Translations under genes and position numbers: made by a program
Origin: Bog-473 sp963711065
Lineage (GTDB): Bacteria; Actinomycetota; Acidimicrobiia; Acidimicrobiales; RAAP-2
Direction: 5' to 3'
DNA: 64,000 nt
NCBI GenBank assembly: GCA_963711065.1
Contig: CAVQCO010000002.1
Coordinates: forward strand, 248,001-312,000
Part shown: in pieces, positions 44,788-55,126 of the stretch
Layout: each line of letters opens with the position of its first letter
How positions within the stretch are numbered: position 1 is the stretch's first letter
The notes under the pieces: model-generated
What the model was told of the DNA's origin: nothing
Database searches by the model: none
Seen by the model: the letters and a program-made list of their open reading frames with translations, nothing else

Positions 44788-45060
44788 ATGGCAGGATCAG
44801 TTGAAGCTTCGATACGTGTCGCCGGCGCACTCGTCGGCGGCGGCCTGGCCCTCGGCGGGGGCGCCATCGGTGCCGCCGTCGGTGACGGCCTGGCCGGTTC
44901 GCAGACCATCGCGGCCATCGCCCGCCAGCCCGAGATCGAGGCCAAGGCCCGTCAGTACTTCTTCCTGACCGTCGGCCTGGTGGAGGCCATGTACTTCATC
45001 AACCTGCTGTTCATGGTGGTGTTCGTCTACGTCTTCGCCGCCAAGAGCATCACGGCGTAG
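44788..45060 (+). CDS. atpE: ATP synthase F0 subunit c
   Basis: A 90-residue hairpin of two helices forming the rotor ring. It shows the glycine-rich first helix, the R-Q-P-E polar loop and the proton-carrying glutamate in V-G-L-V-E-A-M-Y-F. No sodium-type ligand set is evident, so proton coupling is expected. A strong ribosome site (AAAGGAGAGG, ~44775-44784) fits the high copy number needed. Confidence 0.96.
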   Translation: MAGSVEASIRVAGALVGGGLALGGGAIGAAVGDGLAGSQTIAAIARQPEIEAKARQYFFLTVGLVEAMYFINLLFMVVFVYVFAAKSITA

Positions 45061-45100
45061 CAGCACCACCCGCCGGAGAGACCCGGAGACCGAGAGCACC

Positions 45101-45640
45101 ATGACCACAGCAGGCATCTTCCTTCTGCCCAACGGGACGTTCTTCATCGAACTGTTCGTCTCCATCATCCTGATCCTCGCCATCTACAAGTGGGTCCTCC
45201 CGCCGATCAACAAGGCGATGGAGGAGCGACAGGAGAAGATCAGGGACTCGCTCGAGGCGGCCGACCGCGCCCGCGCCGACGCCGAGGCGGCCGACGACGA
45301 GCGGCGGGCCGTTCTCGAGGAGGCCCGGCACCAGGCGCGCGAGATCGTCGCCACGGCCAACCGCACTGCGGAGCAGGTGCGCACCGACGCGCAGGCGCGG
45401 GGGCAGGGCGAGTACGAGCGCATCGTGGGCAACGCCGAGATCGAGATCGATCTGGCCCGCCAGCGCGCCATTGAGGAGGCCGCCGCCCGCATGGGTGAGA
45501 TCGTCATGGAGGTGGTCGAACGGGTCATCGGCCGCGAGGTGAGCTTCGAGGCCCACCGCGACCTGATCGACGAGGCGGTCGCCGCGTTGCGGGCCGACAC
45601 GCCGGCGGCGCGGCCGCCAACGCCGAGGGCGCGGCAGTGA
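45101..45640 (+). CDS. atpF: ATP synthase F0 subunit b
   Basis: A 179-residue stator subunit: one N-terminal membrane helix (F-I-E-L-F-V-S-I-I-L-I-L-A-I) followed by a long charged coiled coil rich in alanine, arginine and glutamate. It overlaps atpH by 4 bp. It is separate from delta, unlike the fused b-delta of mycobacteria. Confidence 0.94.
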   Translation: MTTAGIFLLPNGTFFIELFVSIILILAIYKWVLPPINKAMEERQEKIRDSLEAADRARADAEAADDERRAVLEEARHQAREIVATANRTAEQVRTDAQARGQGEYERIVGNAEIEIDLARQRAIEEAAARMGEIVMEVVERVIGREVSFEAHRDLIDEAVAALRADTPAARPPTPRARQ

Positions 45641-46587
45641 ACCCGACGCTGCAGGGGTACGCCGCAGCCGTCCTCGAGGGGGCCGACGCGTCGGCGCTCC
45701 GGACGATCGCGGACGACCTCGCAGCGATTGAGCGCCAGGGCCTGAGCAACGCACCGCTCCGCGCCGCACTGACCGACACCTCGGTGCCGGGGACGGCGCG
45801 CCGCGCCGTGGTGCTCGACCTCCTGGAGGGCAGGGTCTCCGGCCAGGCCCGACGACTGGCGGCCTTCGCCTGCTTCGCGGTGCGCGCGCCCGAGGTGCCG
45901 GCCGCGCTGGGCTGGCTGGCCACCCGGGCCTGGCACGCCGCCGAGGGACGCACGGACGAGGAGCCGCCGCTCAGCCTGACCGCGGGCGCGCGAGCGTGTG
46001 GGCGGCTACGCCACGGCCTTGCACGAGGACATGTCGACGGCGCAGCTCGAGTCGCTCGAAGACGACCTGTTCCGGTTCTCGAGGACCGTCGCCACCGCCG
46101 CCGGCCTGCGAGGGGCGCTGACCGACCGCGACCTCGACAGCGCCGCCCGGCAGGGGCTCGTCACCGCGCTCCTCGAGGGCAAGGTGCCCGTGACGACGCA
46201 GGCGCTGGTGCGCTACGCCGTGGCCGGCGGCCGGGCCCGCGACTTCGTGGGCACGCTGAACTTCCTGGTCGAGCGGACCGCGGCCGCCCGCGGCTGGCGC
46301 ATCGCGGAGGTGCGTGCCGCCGCTTCCATCGACGAGGGGCAGCGGACGGAGCTGGCGGACTCGCTGGCCGCGGTGGCGGGACAGCCGGTGGAGCTCCAGG
46401 TGGTCATCGACGAGGCGTTGCTGAGCGGTGCGCTGATCCGCATCGGGGACCTGCAGGTCGACGCCACGGCACGGGGCCGCATCGACGCGCTGCGCGAGCA
46501 CCTCGTCCCCACCGGTTGGCAGGAGACGAGCTTCGGCCGCGCCAACCGGGGGACGACCACGACAGAAGAGACAGAGGGAGCACACTG

Positions 46588-46588
<1 letters not shown>
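45637..46588 (+). CDS. atpH: ATP synthase F1 subunit delta, long form (one-base frame break)
   Basis: The stator subunit linking b to the F1 head. The first ~105 residues resemble the OSCP N-terminal domain (L-Q-G-Y-A-A-A-V-L-E, then L-L-E-G-R-V-S-G-Q-A). A second copy follows (V-G-G-Y-A-T-A-L, then L-L-E-G-K-V-P-V-T-T-Q-A-L-V) with the C-terminal delta domain, the duplicated layout also found in Streptomyces. The frame breaks near 45985-45993 in GGCGCGCGAG; removing one base joins the parts as T-A-G-A-E-R-V-G-G-Y. Total length is one base over. A sequence error is likely since the operon is otherwise intact. Confidence 0.88.
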
Positions 46589-48112
<1,524 letters not shown>

Positions 48113-48115
48113 CGC

Positions 48116-49024
48116 ATGGCCGGAGGCCAAGAGCGGATCCTGCGCCGCCGCATCCGCAGCGTGCAGTCCACGAGGAAGATCACCAAGGCCATGGAGCTCA
48201 TCGCCGCCTCGCGCATCGTGCGCGCCCAGAACCGGATCGCGGCGAACCGCCCCTTCCGCGAGGGCATGGCACGCGTGCTGCGGCTCACGGCGGCGGCTGA
48301 CCCCACCGCGGCCGCGCGGTTGCTCGGGACGCCCGAGTCGCCGCGTCACGTGGGGATCCTCGCCATCGCCGGCGACCGCGGCCTGGCCGGGTCGTACAAC
48401 TCGGGCGTGCTGCGGACGACCGAGCGGCTGGTGGCGACGCACCTGGGGGCCGGCGCCGACGTCACGGTGTGGTCGGTGGGCAAGAAGGCGCCCCCGTACT
48501 TCCGCTACCGCGGGATCGAGACCGCCCAGTCGTTCGCCGGCTTCGCGGACCGGCCCGAGTTCGCCGACGCCCGCCACGTCGCCGCCGTCGTGGCCGCGCC
48601 GTTCGTCTCGGGGGAGATCGACCTCGTCCAGATGGTCTCGACCCGGTTCGTCTCCGCCGGGACGCAGCGGGTCGAGCCGCACCAGCTGCTGCCGCTGCCC
48701 CTGCCCGAGGAGGCCGAGGAGGCGCCCGAGCCCGAGGAGGCGACGCTCGAGGGCTACACCGAATTCGAGCCCGAGCCCGCGAAGCTGCTGCTCGAGCTCG
48801 CCCCCCGGGCGCTGGAGGCGGAGATCTTCGCCGCCCTGCTGGAGGGTGCGGCATCGTTCTTCACCGCCCAGCAGCGCGCCATGGCCGCCGCCACCGACAA
48901 CGCGGACGAACTGGCCCGCACCCTGACGCGCGTCATGAACCGGGCGCGCCAGGACGCCATCACCACCGAGATCATGGAGATCGTCGGCGGAGCCGAGGCG
49001 CTCCGCCAAGCGAAGGGAGCTTGA
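48116..49024 (+). CDS. atpG: ATP synthase F1 subunit gamma
   Basis: A 302-residue central rotor shaft. The N-terminal helix has R-R-R-I-R-S-V-Q-S-T-R-K-I-T-K-A-M-E-L-I-A and the C-terminal helix has M-N-R-A-R-Q-D-A-I-T-T-E-I-M-E-I-V-G-G. An acidic insertion near residues 197-215 (E-E-A-E-E-A-P-E-P-E-E-A) resembles the gamma loops of other actinobacteria, which limit reverse ATP hydrolysis in mycobacteria. Confidence 0.95.
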   Translation: MAGGQERILRRRIRSVQSTRKITKAMELIAASRIVRAQNRIAANRPFREGMARVLRLTAAADPTAAARLLGTPESPRHVGILAIAGDRGLAGSYNSGVLRTTERLVATHLGAGADVTVWSVGKKAPPYFRYRGIETAQSFAGFADRPEFADARHVAAVVAAPFVSGEIDLVQMVSTRFVSAGTQRVEPHQLLPLPLPEEAEEAPEPEEATLEGYTEFEPEPAKLLLELAPRALEAEIFAALLEGAASFFTAQQRAMAAATDNADELARTLTRVMNRARQDAITTEIMEIVGGAEALRQAKGA

Positions 49025-49029
49025 CCCCA

Positions 49030-50484
49030 ATGACCACCACGACCATGCAAGACACTTCACCGGCCGGCTCGCTCGAGGACGGCCGGGTCGTGTCCATCGC
49101 GGGGCCCGTGATCGACGTCGAGTTCCCGCCGCACGCCCTGCCCGAGATCAACCACGCCGTGGAGTTCACCATTGAGCTCGACGGGTCGGCCCACACGGTC
49201 ACGGCCGAAGTGGCCCAGCAGATCGGCGACGGGCGGGTGCGCTGCATCTGCATGCAGCAGACGGACGGGCTGGTGCGCGGGGCGGCGGTGCGCAACCTCG
49301 GGCGCGGCATCACCGTGCCGGTCGGCAACGCCGTGCTCGGCCACGTCTTCAACGTGCTGGGTCAACCCCTCGACACCGACAAAATCGAAGGCATCGAGGA
49401 GTACTGGGAGATCCATCGCAACGCGCCCGCCTTCGACCAGCTGGAGCCGAGGTCGATCATGTTCGAGACCGGGATCAAGGTCATCGACCTGCTCGAGCCC
49501 TACGTGCAGGGTGGCAAGATCGGCCTCTTCGGCGGGGCCGGCGTCGGCAAGACCGTCATCATCCAGGAGATGATCCACCGGGTGGCCCAGCAGCACGGCG
49601 GCGTGTCCGTGTTCGCCGGCGTCGGTGAGCGGACCCGCGAGGGCACGGACATGTGGCTCGAGATGCAGGAGTCCGGCGTCATCGACAAGGCGGCCCTCGT
49701 GTACGGGCAGATGGACGAGCCGCCGGGCGTCCGCCTGCGGGTCGGCCTGGCCGCACTCACCATGGCCGAGTACTTCCGGGACGTCCAGAACCAGGACGTG
49801 CTTCTCTTCATCGACAACATCTTCCGCTTCGTCCAGGCCGGGTCCGAGGTGTCCACGCTGCTCGGCCGCATGCCCTCCGCGGTGGGCTACCAGCCGACGC
49901 TCGCCGACGAGATGGGCGAGCTGCAGGAGCGGATCACCTCCACGAAGGGGAAGTCGATCACCTCGCTGCAGGCGGTCTACGTCCCCGCCGACGACTACAC
50001 CGACCCCGCGCCGTTCACGACGTTCACCCACCTGGACGCGACGACCGAGCTCTCGCGCCAGATCGCCGCCCTCGGCATCTACCCGGCCGTGGACCCGCTG
50101 GCCTCGACGTCGAACATCCTGGCGCCCGAGATCGTCGGTGACCGGCACTACGCCGTCACCCGCCGGGTGCAGGAGATCCTGCAGCGCTACAAGGAGCTCC
50201 AGGACATCATCGCCATCCTCGGCATGGACGAGCTCTCCGAGGAGGACCGGGTCACCGTGAGCCGGGCCCGCAAGGTGCAGCGCTTCCTCTCCCAGCCGTT
50301 CTTCGTGGCCGAGGTCTTCACCGGCGTGCCCGGCATCTTCGTGCCGATCGACGAGACCGTCGAGTCCTTCGAGGCGCTGGCCAACGGCGACCTCGACAAC
50401 GTCCCCGAGCAGGCGTTCCTCAACGTGGGCGGCGTGGAGTCGGTGCTGGAGAAGGCCAGGACGCTCGAGGCGGAGGCGGGCTAG
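49030..50484 (+). CDS. atpD: ATP synthase F1 subunit beta
   Basis: A 484-residue catalytic subunit. It shows the P-loop G-G-A-G-V-G-K-T, the catalytic glutamate in G-E-R-T-R-E-G, Walker B L-L-F-I-D-N-I-F-R and DELSEED near the C-terminus. ATG 49030 lies 5 bp after the atpG stop. Intact and of normal length. Confidence 0.97.
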   Translation: MTTTTMQDTSPAGSLEDGRVVSIAGPVIDVEFPPHALPEINHAVEFTIELDGSAHTVTAEVAQQIGDGRVRCICMQQTDGLVRGAAVRNLGRGITVPVGNAVLGHVFNVLGQPLDTDKIEGIEEYWEIHRNAPAFDQLEPRSIMFETGIKVIDLLEPYVQGGKIGLFGGAGVGKTVIIQEMIHRVAQQHGGVSVFAGVGERTREGTDMWLEMQESGVIDKAALVYGQMDEPPGVRLRVGLAALTMAEYFRDVQNQDVLLFIDNIFRFVQAGSEVSTLLGRMPSAVGYQPTLADEMGELQERITSTKGKSITSLQAVYVPADDYTDPAPFTTFTHLDATTELSRQIAALGIYPAVDPLASTSNILAPEIVGDRHYAVTRRVQEILQRYKELQDIIAILGMDELSEEDRVTVSRARKVQRFLSQPFFVAEVFTGVPGIFVPIDETVESFEALANGDLDNVPEQAFLNVGGVESVLEKARTLEAEAG

Positions 50485-50990
50485 TGGCCGACGGCGCGTT
50501 CGGCGTGGAGATCGTCACGCCCGAGCAGTCCCTCCTCGCCGGCAGCGCGACGGCGGTCGTCCTGGCGACCTCCGACGGCGCCCTGACGGTGCTCGACGGC
50601 CACACGCCCCTGGTCGGTGACGTCGTGCCCTGCGAGGTGCGCGTCGAGCAGGGCGACGGGACGCTGCGGCGCCTGGCCGTCCACGGGGGGTTCCTCCAGA
50701 TCGACACGAGCCCCGGCGCGGCGGCGGGCCTGGCCGAGGGCGACGGCCCCCTGCCGGGGCTCTCGACCCGCGTCACGGTCCTGGCCGGGGTGGCCGAGCT
50801 GGCCGAGGACATCGACGTGCCCCGCGCCGAGCTGGCGCGGGAGGCGGCGACCCTGCGCGTCGGCGAGCTGGCCGCGGGCCGGGGACCCGTCGCCGAGGAG
50901 GTCGAGACCGACGTCGAGCTGGCCGAGGCCGAGCGGGCGCTGGCCCGCGCCGAGCTGCGGCTGACGGTGGCGGCGGACACCGCCGCGTAG
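50484..50990 (+). CDS. atpC: ATP synthase F1 subunit epsilon
   Basis: A 168-residue subunit with the N-terminal beta-sandwich (V-E-I-V-T-P-E-Q-S-L-L-A-G) and a C-terminal alanine/glutamate helix, somewhat longer than the usual ~130. GTG 50484 overlaps the atpD stop by one base. Last gene of the operon; glpX converges on it 26 bp further on. Confidence 0.93.
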   Translation: MADGAFGVEIVTPEQSLLAGSATAVVLATSDGALTVLDGHTPLVGDVVPCEVRVEQGDGTLRRLAVHGGFLQIDTSPGAAAGLAEGDGPLPGLSTRVTVLAGVAELAEDIDVPRAELAREAATLRVGELAAGRGPVAEEVETDVELAEAERALARAELRLTVAADTAA

Positions 50991-51016
50991 CGGTCCGGCG
51001 CCGGCCCGGTGCCGCC

Positions 51017-52005
51017 TCAGTCGAACGAGATCGAGCTGAACTCGGCCAGCTTCTTGAGCGCGTGGCTGGCGTCGATCTTGCGCAGCGTCCCCGACTTGGA
51101 GCGCATGACGAGGGACTGCGTGGTGGCCCCGAACTCGTGGTACTGGACGCCTTGGAGGAGCTCGCCGTCGGTGATGCCGGTGGCGGCGAAGAAGCAGTTG
51201 TTCCCCTGGATCAGGTCGTCGGTCGTGAGCACCGCGTCGAGCGAGTAGCCCGCCTGCAGGGCCGCCTGCCGCTCCTCGTCGCTGCGGGGGTAGAGCCTGC
51301 CCTGGATCTCGCCGCCCATGCACTTGAGGGCCGCAGCGGCCAGCACGCCCTCGGGCGTGCCGCCGATGCCGAAGAGGATGTCGGTGCCCGCACCCGGCCA
51401 GCCGGTGGCGATGGCGCCGGCCACGTCGCCGTCGGTGATCAGGCGGATGCGCGCGCCGGTCGCGCGCACCTCGGTGATGAGGCCGTCGTGCCGGGGCCGG
51501 TCCAGGATCACCGCCGTCAGGTCGCGCACCGGAAGCCCCAGGGCGTCGGACAGGGCTCTGAGGTTCTCCGTCGGGGTGCGGCGGATGTCGCAGGCTCCCT
51601 TGGCCCGGGGCCCGACGGCGAGCTTCTCCATGTAGACGCACGGGCCGGGATCGAACATGGCGCCGCGCTCGGCCACTGCGATCACCGCCAACGCGCCCCG
51701 CGGCCCTGCGCGGTCAGCGTGGTGCCGTCGATGGGGTCCACGGCGATGTCGGTCAGCGGCGGCGTGCCGTCGCCGATCTTCTCGCCGTTGAACAACATCG
51801 GCGCGTTGTCCTTCTCGCCCTCGCCGATGACGACGATGCCGTCCATCGGGACGCTCGAGAGCACCGTCCGCATGGCCGCGACGGCGGCGCCGTCCGCGCC
51901 CAGCTTGTCGCCGCGGCCCATCCAGCGGCTGGCGGCCATGGCGGCCGCCTCCGTCGTCCGCACCAGGTCCATGGCGAGGTTCCGGTCGGGGGCTTGGCGC
52001 GGCAT
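51017..52005 (-). CDS. glpX: Class II fructose-1,6-bisphosphatase (one-base frame break)
   Basis: A gluconeogenic phosphatase of about 329 residues. It shows V-V-I-G-E-G-E-K-D-N-A-P-M, D-P-I-D-G-T-T-L, G-I-G-G-T-P-E-G-V and the C-terminal region of the GlpX family. The frame is lost after T-L-T-A-Q-G-R at about 51685-51700, where one base seems missing from a G run (plus-strand CCCC). Restoring it yields G-A-L-A-V-I-A-V-A-E-R-G. This is the only deletion among the window's frame breaks. ATG 52005 is divergent from murA, 79 bp away. Confidence 0.9.
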
Positions 52006-52084
52006 CACCACGAGGCCCGACCCTAGTTGGTGGCGGATCGCCGCCTGCCCGTCGGGCGGGCCCCCAGCGGCGATACTTGAGGTC

Positions 52085-53347
52085 GTGGACCAGATCGTCG
52101 TCGAGCCCAGCGGGCCGCTCCGGGGCAGCGTCAGCGCAGGCGGGGCGAAGAATTCGGCGCTGAAGCTGATGGTGGCCTGCCTGCTCGCCGAGGGTTGCAC
52201 GGTCCTGTCCAACGTCCCCCGCATCGACGACGTGGACACGATGGCCAACGTGCTGCGCGCCCTCGGGGCGACCGTGGTGCGGTCCGACGACGGGGAGGTC
52301 TCGGTCACCACGCCCGTGGCCGGCGACCTCACGCCCGCTGGCCCCTACGAGCTCTTCGAGCGCATGCGCGCCTCGGTGGTCGTGCTCGGCCTCCTCCTGG
52401 CCCGGTGCGGCTCGGTCCGCATGCCGCTGCCCGGCGGCGACGACTTCGGCGACCGGCCCATCGACTTCCACATCAACGGGCTCAGCGCCATGGGCGCCCG
52501 CTTCGAGTCCTCCCACGGCGAGGTGCGCGGCACGGTGCCGGGCGGGCGGCTGGTCGGGACCCGGGTCGTGCTCGAGTACCCCAGCCACACCGCGACCGAC
52601 AACCTCCTCATGGCGGCCGTGCTGGCCAAGGGCACGACCGTGATCGAGAACGCGGCCAAGGAGCCCGAGGTGGCGGACCTGGCCGCCATGCTGTGCGACA
52701 TGGGCGCGGTGGTGCGCGGGGCGGGCACGTCGCGCATCGAGGTCGAGGGCGTCGACGAGCTCCGGCCCACCCGTCATGCGGTCGTGCCCGACCGGGTGGT
52801 GGCCGCCACCTTCCTGGCGGCCGTCGGCATGGCGGGCGGCGAGGTCACGATCGCCGACGCGCGCCCCGAGCACATGGAGATGCTGCTGCGCAAGGTCGAC
52901 CAGATGGGGGTCGCCACCGACATGGGCCCCGAGGGCCTCCGCGCCGCCGCCTCGGGCCGCCTGGTGGCGGCCGACGTCGCCACGCTGCCCTATCCCGGGG
53001 TGGCGACCGACTACAGCCCCCTGCTGGTGGCCATGCTGACGGTGGCCGACGGGGTGGGCATCCTGACCGAGAACCTCTTCTCGGGGCGCTTCCGCTACGT
53101 CGAGGAGCTGCGGCGCATGGGTGCCGACATCCGCACCGAGGGTCACCACGCCATCGTGCGCGGGATCCCGCGCCTCTCGGGGGCGCCCGTGCGCGCGCCC
53201 GACATCCGCGCCGGCGTGGCGCTCGTCCTGGCCGGCCTCGTCGCCGAGGGGGAGACGGTGGTCAGCGGCGCGCACCACATCGGGCGGGGCTACGAGGACC
53301 TGGCCGGCGACCTGCGCGCGCTCGGTGCCCGGGTGACGTGCCGGTGA
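52085..53347 (+). CDS. murA: UDP-N-acetylglucosamine 1-carboxyvinyltransferase
   Basis: A 420-residue enzyme for the first committed step of peptidoglycan precursor synthesis. It shows G-A-K-N-S-A-L-K near the N-terminus and the L-P-G-G-x-x-x-G-x-R-P-x-D loop. The usual active-site cysteine of that loop is aspartate here (L-P-G-G-D-D-F-G-D-R-P, about residue 119). The same exchange is known in mycobacteria and chlamydiae and makes the enzyme insensitive to fosfomycin. GTG 52085 is the start; the stop overlaps meaB. Confidence 0.95.
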   Translation: MDQIVVEPSGPLRGSVSAGGAKNSALKLMVACLLAEGCTVLSNVPRIDDVDTMANVLRALGATVVRSDDGEVSVTTPVAGDLTPAGPYELFERMRASVVVLGLLLARCGSVRMPLPGGDDFGDRPIDFHINGLSAMGARFESSHGEVRGTVPGGRLVGTRVVLEYPSHTATDNLLMAAVLAKGTTVIENAAKEPEVADLAAMLCDMGAVVRGAGTSRIEVEGVDELRPTRHAVVPDRVVAATFLAAVGMAGGEVTIADARPEHMEMLLRKVDQMGVATDMGPEGLRAAASGRLVAADVATLPYPGVATDYSPLLVAMLTVADGVGILTENLFSGRFRYVEELRRMGADIRTEGHHAIVRGIPRLSGAPVRAPDIRAGVALVLAGLVAEGETVVSGAHHIGRGYEDLAGDLRALGARVTCR

Positions 53348-54315
53348 GCCCCGCGCCGGCGGCCGATCCGGCCTCGCTCCTGGCGCAGGCCAGGGACGGC
53401 GACCGGGTCGCGCTGGCCCGGCTCCTCTCGTACATCGAGCGGGGCGGCGAGACGGCCATGGAGGTGGCGCAGCTCGCCTACCGGGCGGACGTGCCCTACA
53501 CGGTCGGGCTGACCGGCGCGCCGGGGGCCGGCAAGTCCACGCTGACCGACGGCCTCATCACCGAGGCGCGGGCCGGCTGGTCCGGGGCGGACGCCGACGC
53601 GGTGCCCCAGGTCGGCGTCCTGGCCGTCGACCCCACGTCGCCCTTCAGCGGCGGGGCCATCCTGGGCGACCGCGTCCGGATGAGCCGGCACGCGCTGGAC
53701 CCGACCGTGTTCATCCGTTCGATGGCGACGCGCGGGCACCTGGGCGGCCTGTCCCTCGCCGTCCCCGACGCCGTCCGGCTGCTCGGCGCGGCGGGCATCG
53801 GCGTCGTCATCGTCGAGACCGTCGGCGTGGGGCAGATGGAGGTCGAGATCGCGTCCGCCGCCGACACCACCGTGGTGGTCGTCACGCCCGGGTGGGGCGA
53901 CTCCATGCAGGCCAGCAAGGCGGGGCTGCTCGAGGTGGCCGACGTCTTCGTGGTCAACAAGGCGGACCGGCCCGGGGTCCGCGAGGCGCGGCGCGACCTC
54001 GAGCAGATGCTCGACCTGGCCCGGCCCGGCTCGTGGCGCCCCGAGATCGTCGACACCACGGCCACCGCCGGCGACGGCGTGGCGGAGCTCTGGCGCGCCG
54101 TCGCTCGCCACCGCGACCACCTGCGCGGCTCGAACGCCCTGGCCGCGGGCCGCGCCGACCGCCTGGCCCAGGAGCTCCGGCGGGTGCTGTCGGCCCGCGC
54201 CGAGGCCCGGCTCGCGGAGCTGGCGGCGGGCGAGGAGTTCGCCAGCGCGGTCAAGGCGCTGGCGGCCGGCGAGCTCGACCCGTACCAGGCCGCCGACCGC
54301 CTCCTCGGCCCGTGA
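53344..54315 (+). CDS. meaB: Methylmalonyl-CoA mutase-associated GTPase MeaB
   Basis: A 323-residue G3E-family GTPase that protects and reloads adenosylcobalamin-dependent mutases. It shows Walker A G-A-P-G-A-G-K-S-T, A-V-D-P-T-S-P-F-S-G-G-A-I-L-G-D-R, V-E-T-V-G-V-G-Q and N-K-A-D. GTG 53344 overlaps the murA stop. No mutase subunit is in the window. The next gene is an enoyl-CoA hydratase, consistent with acyl-CoA metabolism. Confidence 0.93.
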   Translation: MSPAPAADPASLLAQARDGDRVALARLLSYIERGGETAMEVAQLAYRADVPYTVGLTGAPGAGKSTLTDGLITEARAGWSGADADAVPQVGVLAVDPTSPFSGGAILGDRVRMSRHALDPTVFIRSMATRGHLGGLSLAVPDAVRLLGAAGIGVVIVETVGVGQMEVEIASAADTTVVVVTPGWGDSMQASKAGLLEVADVFVVNKADRPGVREARRDLEQMLDLARPGSWRPEIVDTTATAGDGVAELWRAVARHRDHLRGSNALAAGRADRLAQELRRVLSARAEARLAELAAGEEFASAVKALAAGELDPYQAADRLLGP

Positions 54316-54348
54316 CCGCCGGCGAGCGGCGTCCGGTACGGTGCGGCG

Positions 54349-55122
54349 ATGGCTGAGCCCTTCGTCACCGTCGAGCGGCGGCCCGACGGCGTCGCGTTGA
54401 TCCGGCTCGACCGGCCCAAGGCCAACGCGCTCTCGGCCGAGGTGCTGGCACAGCTGCAGGCCGCCGCCGCCGGGCTGTGCGACGACCCGCCGGGCGCGGT
54501 CGTGCTGTGGGGCGGCCGGAAGATCTTCGCCGCCGGGGCCGACATCGTCGAGCTCGGCGACTCCGGGGCGGCCGCCGTGGGCGAGAGCTTCGCGGCCGCG
54601 CTCGGGGCGCTGGCGGCGATCCCGCGGGCCACCATCGCCGCCGTCAACGGCTACGCCCTCGGGGGCGGGCTGGAGCTGGCGCTGGCCTGCGACTTCCGCG
54701 TCTGCGCCGAGAACGCCCACTTCGGACTGCCCGAGGCCCTGCTCGGCGTGATCCCGGGGGGAGGCGGCACGCAGCGGCTGCCGCGGCTCGTCGGGGCGTC
54801 GCGCGCCAAGGAGCTGATCTTCACCGGTCGGCAGGTGGACGCCGAGGAGGCGCGGTCGATCGGCCTGGTCAACCGCGTCGTGGCGCCCGACTTCGTGCTC
54901 GAGTCCTCCCTGGCCTGGGCGGCCGAGCTGGCCCGGGGCCCGGTCCTCGCCCACGCGCTGGCCAAGGCGGCGGTCGACCGGGGACTGGAGGGCACGCTGG
55001 CCGAGGGCCTGGCGATCGAGCGTGCGGCCTTCGTGGCGGCGGCACGGACCGAGGACGCGGCCCGGGGGATCGCCTCCTTCGCCGAGCACGGCCCCGGCAA
55101 GGCGACCTTCGTCGGGCGGTGA
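54349..55122 (+). CDS. Enoyl-CoA hydratase/isomerase family protein
   Basis: A 257-residue crotonase-fold enzyme. The oxyanion-hole motifs are F-A-A-G-A-D-I and N-G-Y-A-L-G-G-G-L-E-L. A catalytic-position glutamate appears in G-L-P-E-A-L-L-G-V-I-P-G-G-G-G-T-Q-R. The pattern fits hydration of enoyl-CoA in fatty acid or branched-chain breakdown. Confidence 0.9.
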   Translation: MAEPFVTVERRPDGVALIRLDRPKANALSAEVLAQLQAAAAGLCDDPPGAVVLWGGRKIFAAGADIVELGDSGAAAVGESFAAALGALAAIPRATIAAVNGYALGGGLELALACDFRVCAENAHFGLPEALLGVIPGGGGTQRLPRLVGASRAKELIFTGRQVDAEEARSIGLVNRVVAPDFVLESSLAWAAELARGPVLAHALAKAAVDRGLEGTLAEGLAIERAAFVAAARTEDAARGIASFAEHGPGKATFVGR

Positions 55123-55126
55123 CGCG

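Noticed and set aside
50991..51016. Terminator between atpC and glpX
   Set aside because: The 26-bp spacer is GC-rich with only short, interrupted complementarity; the evidence is too weak to call.
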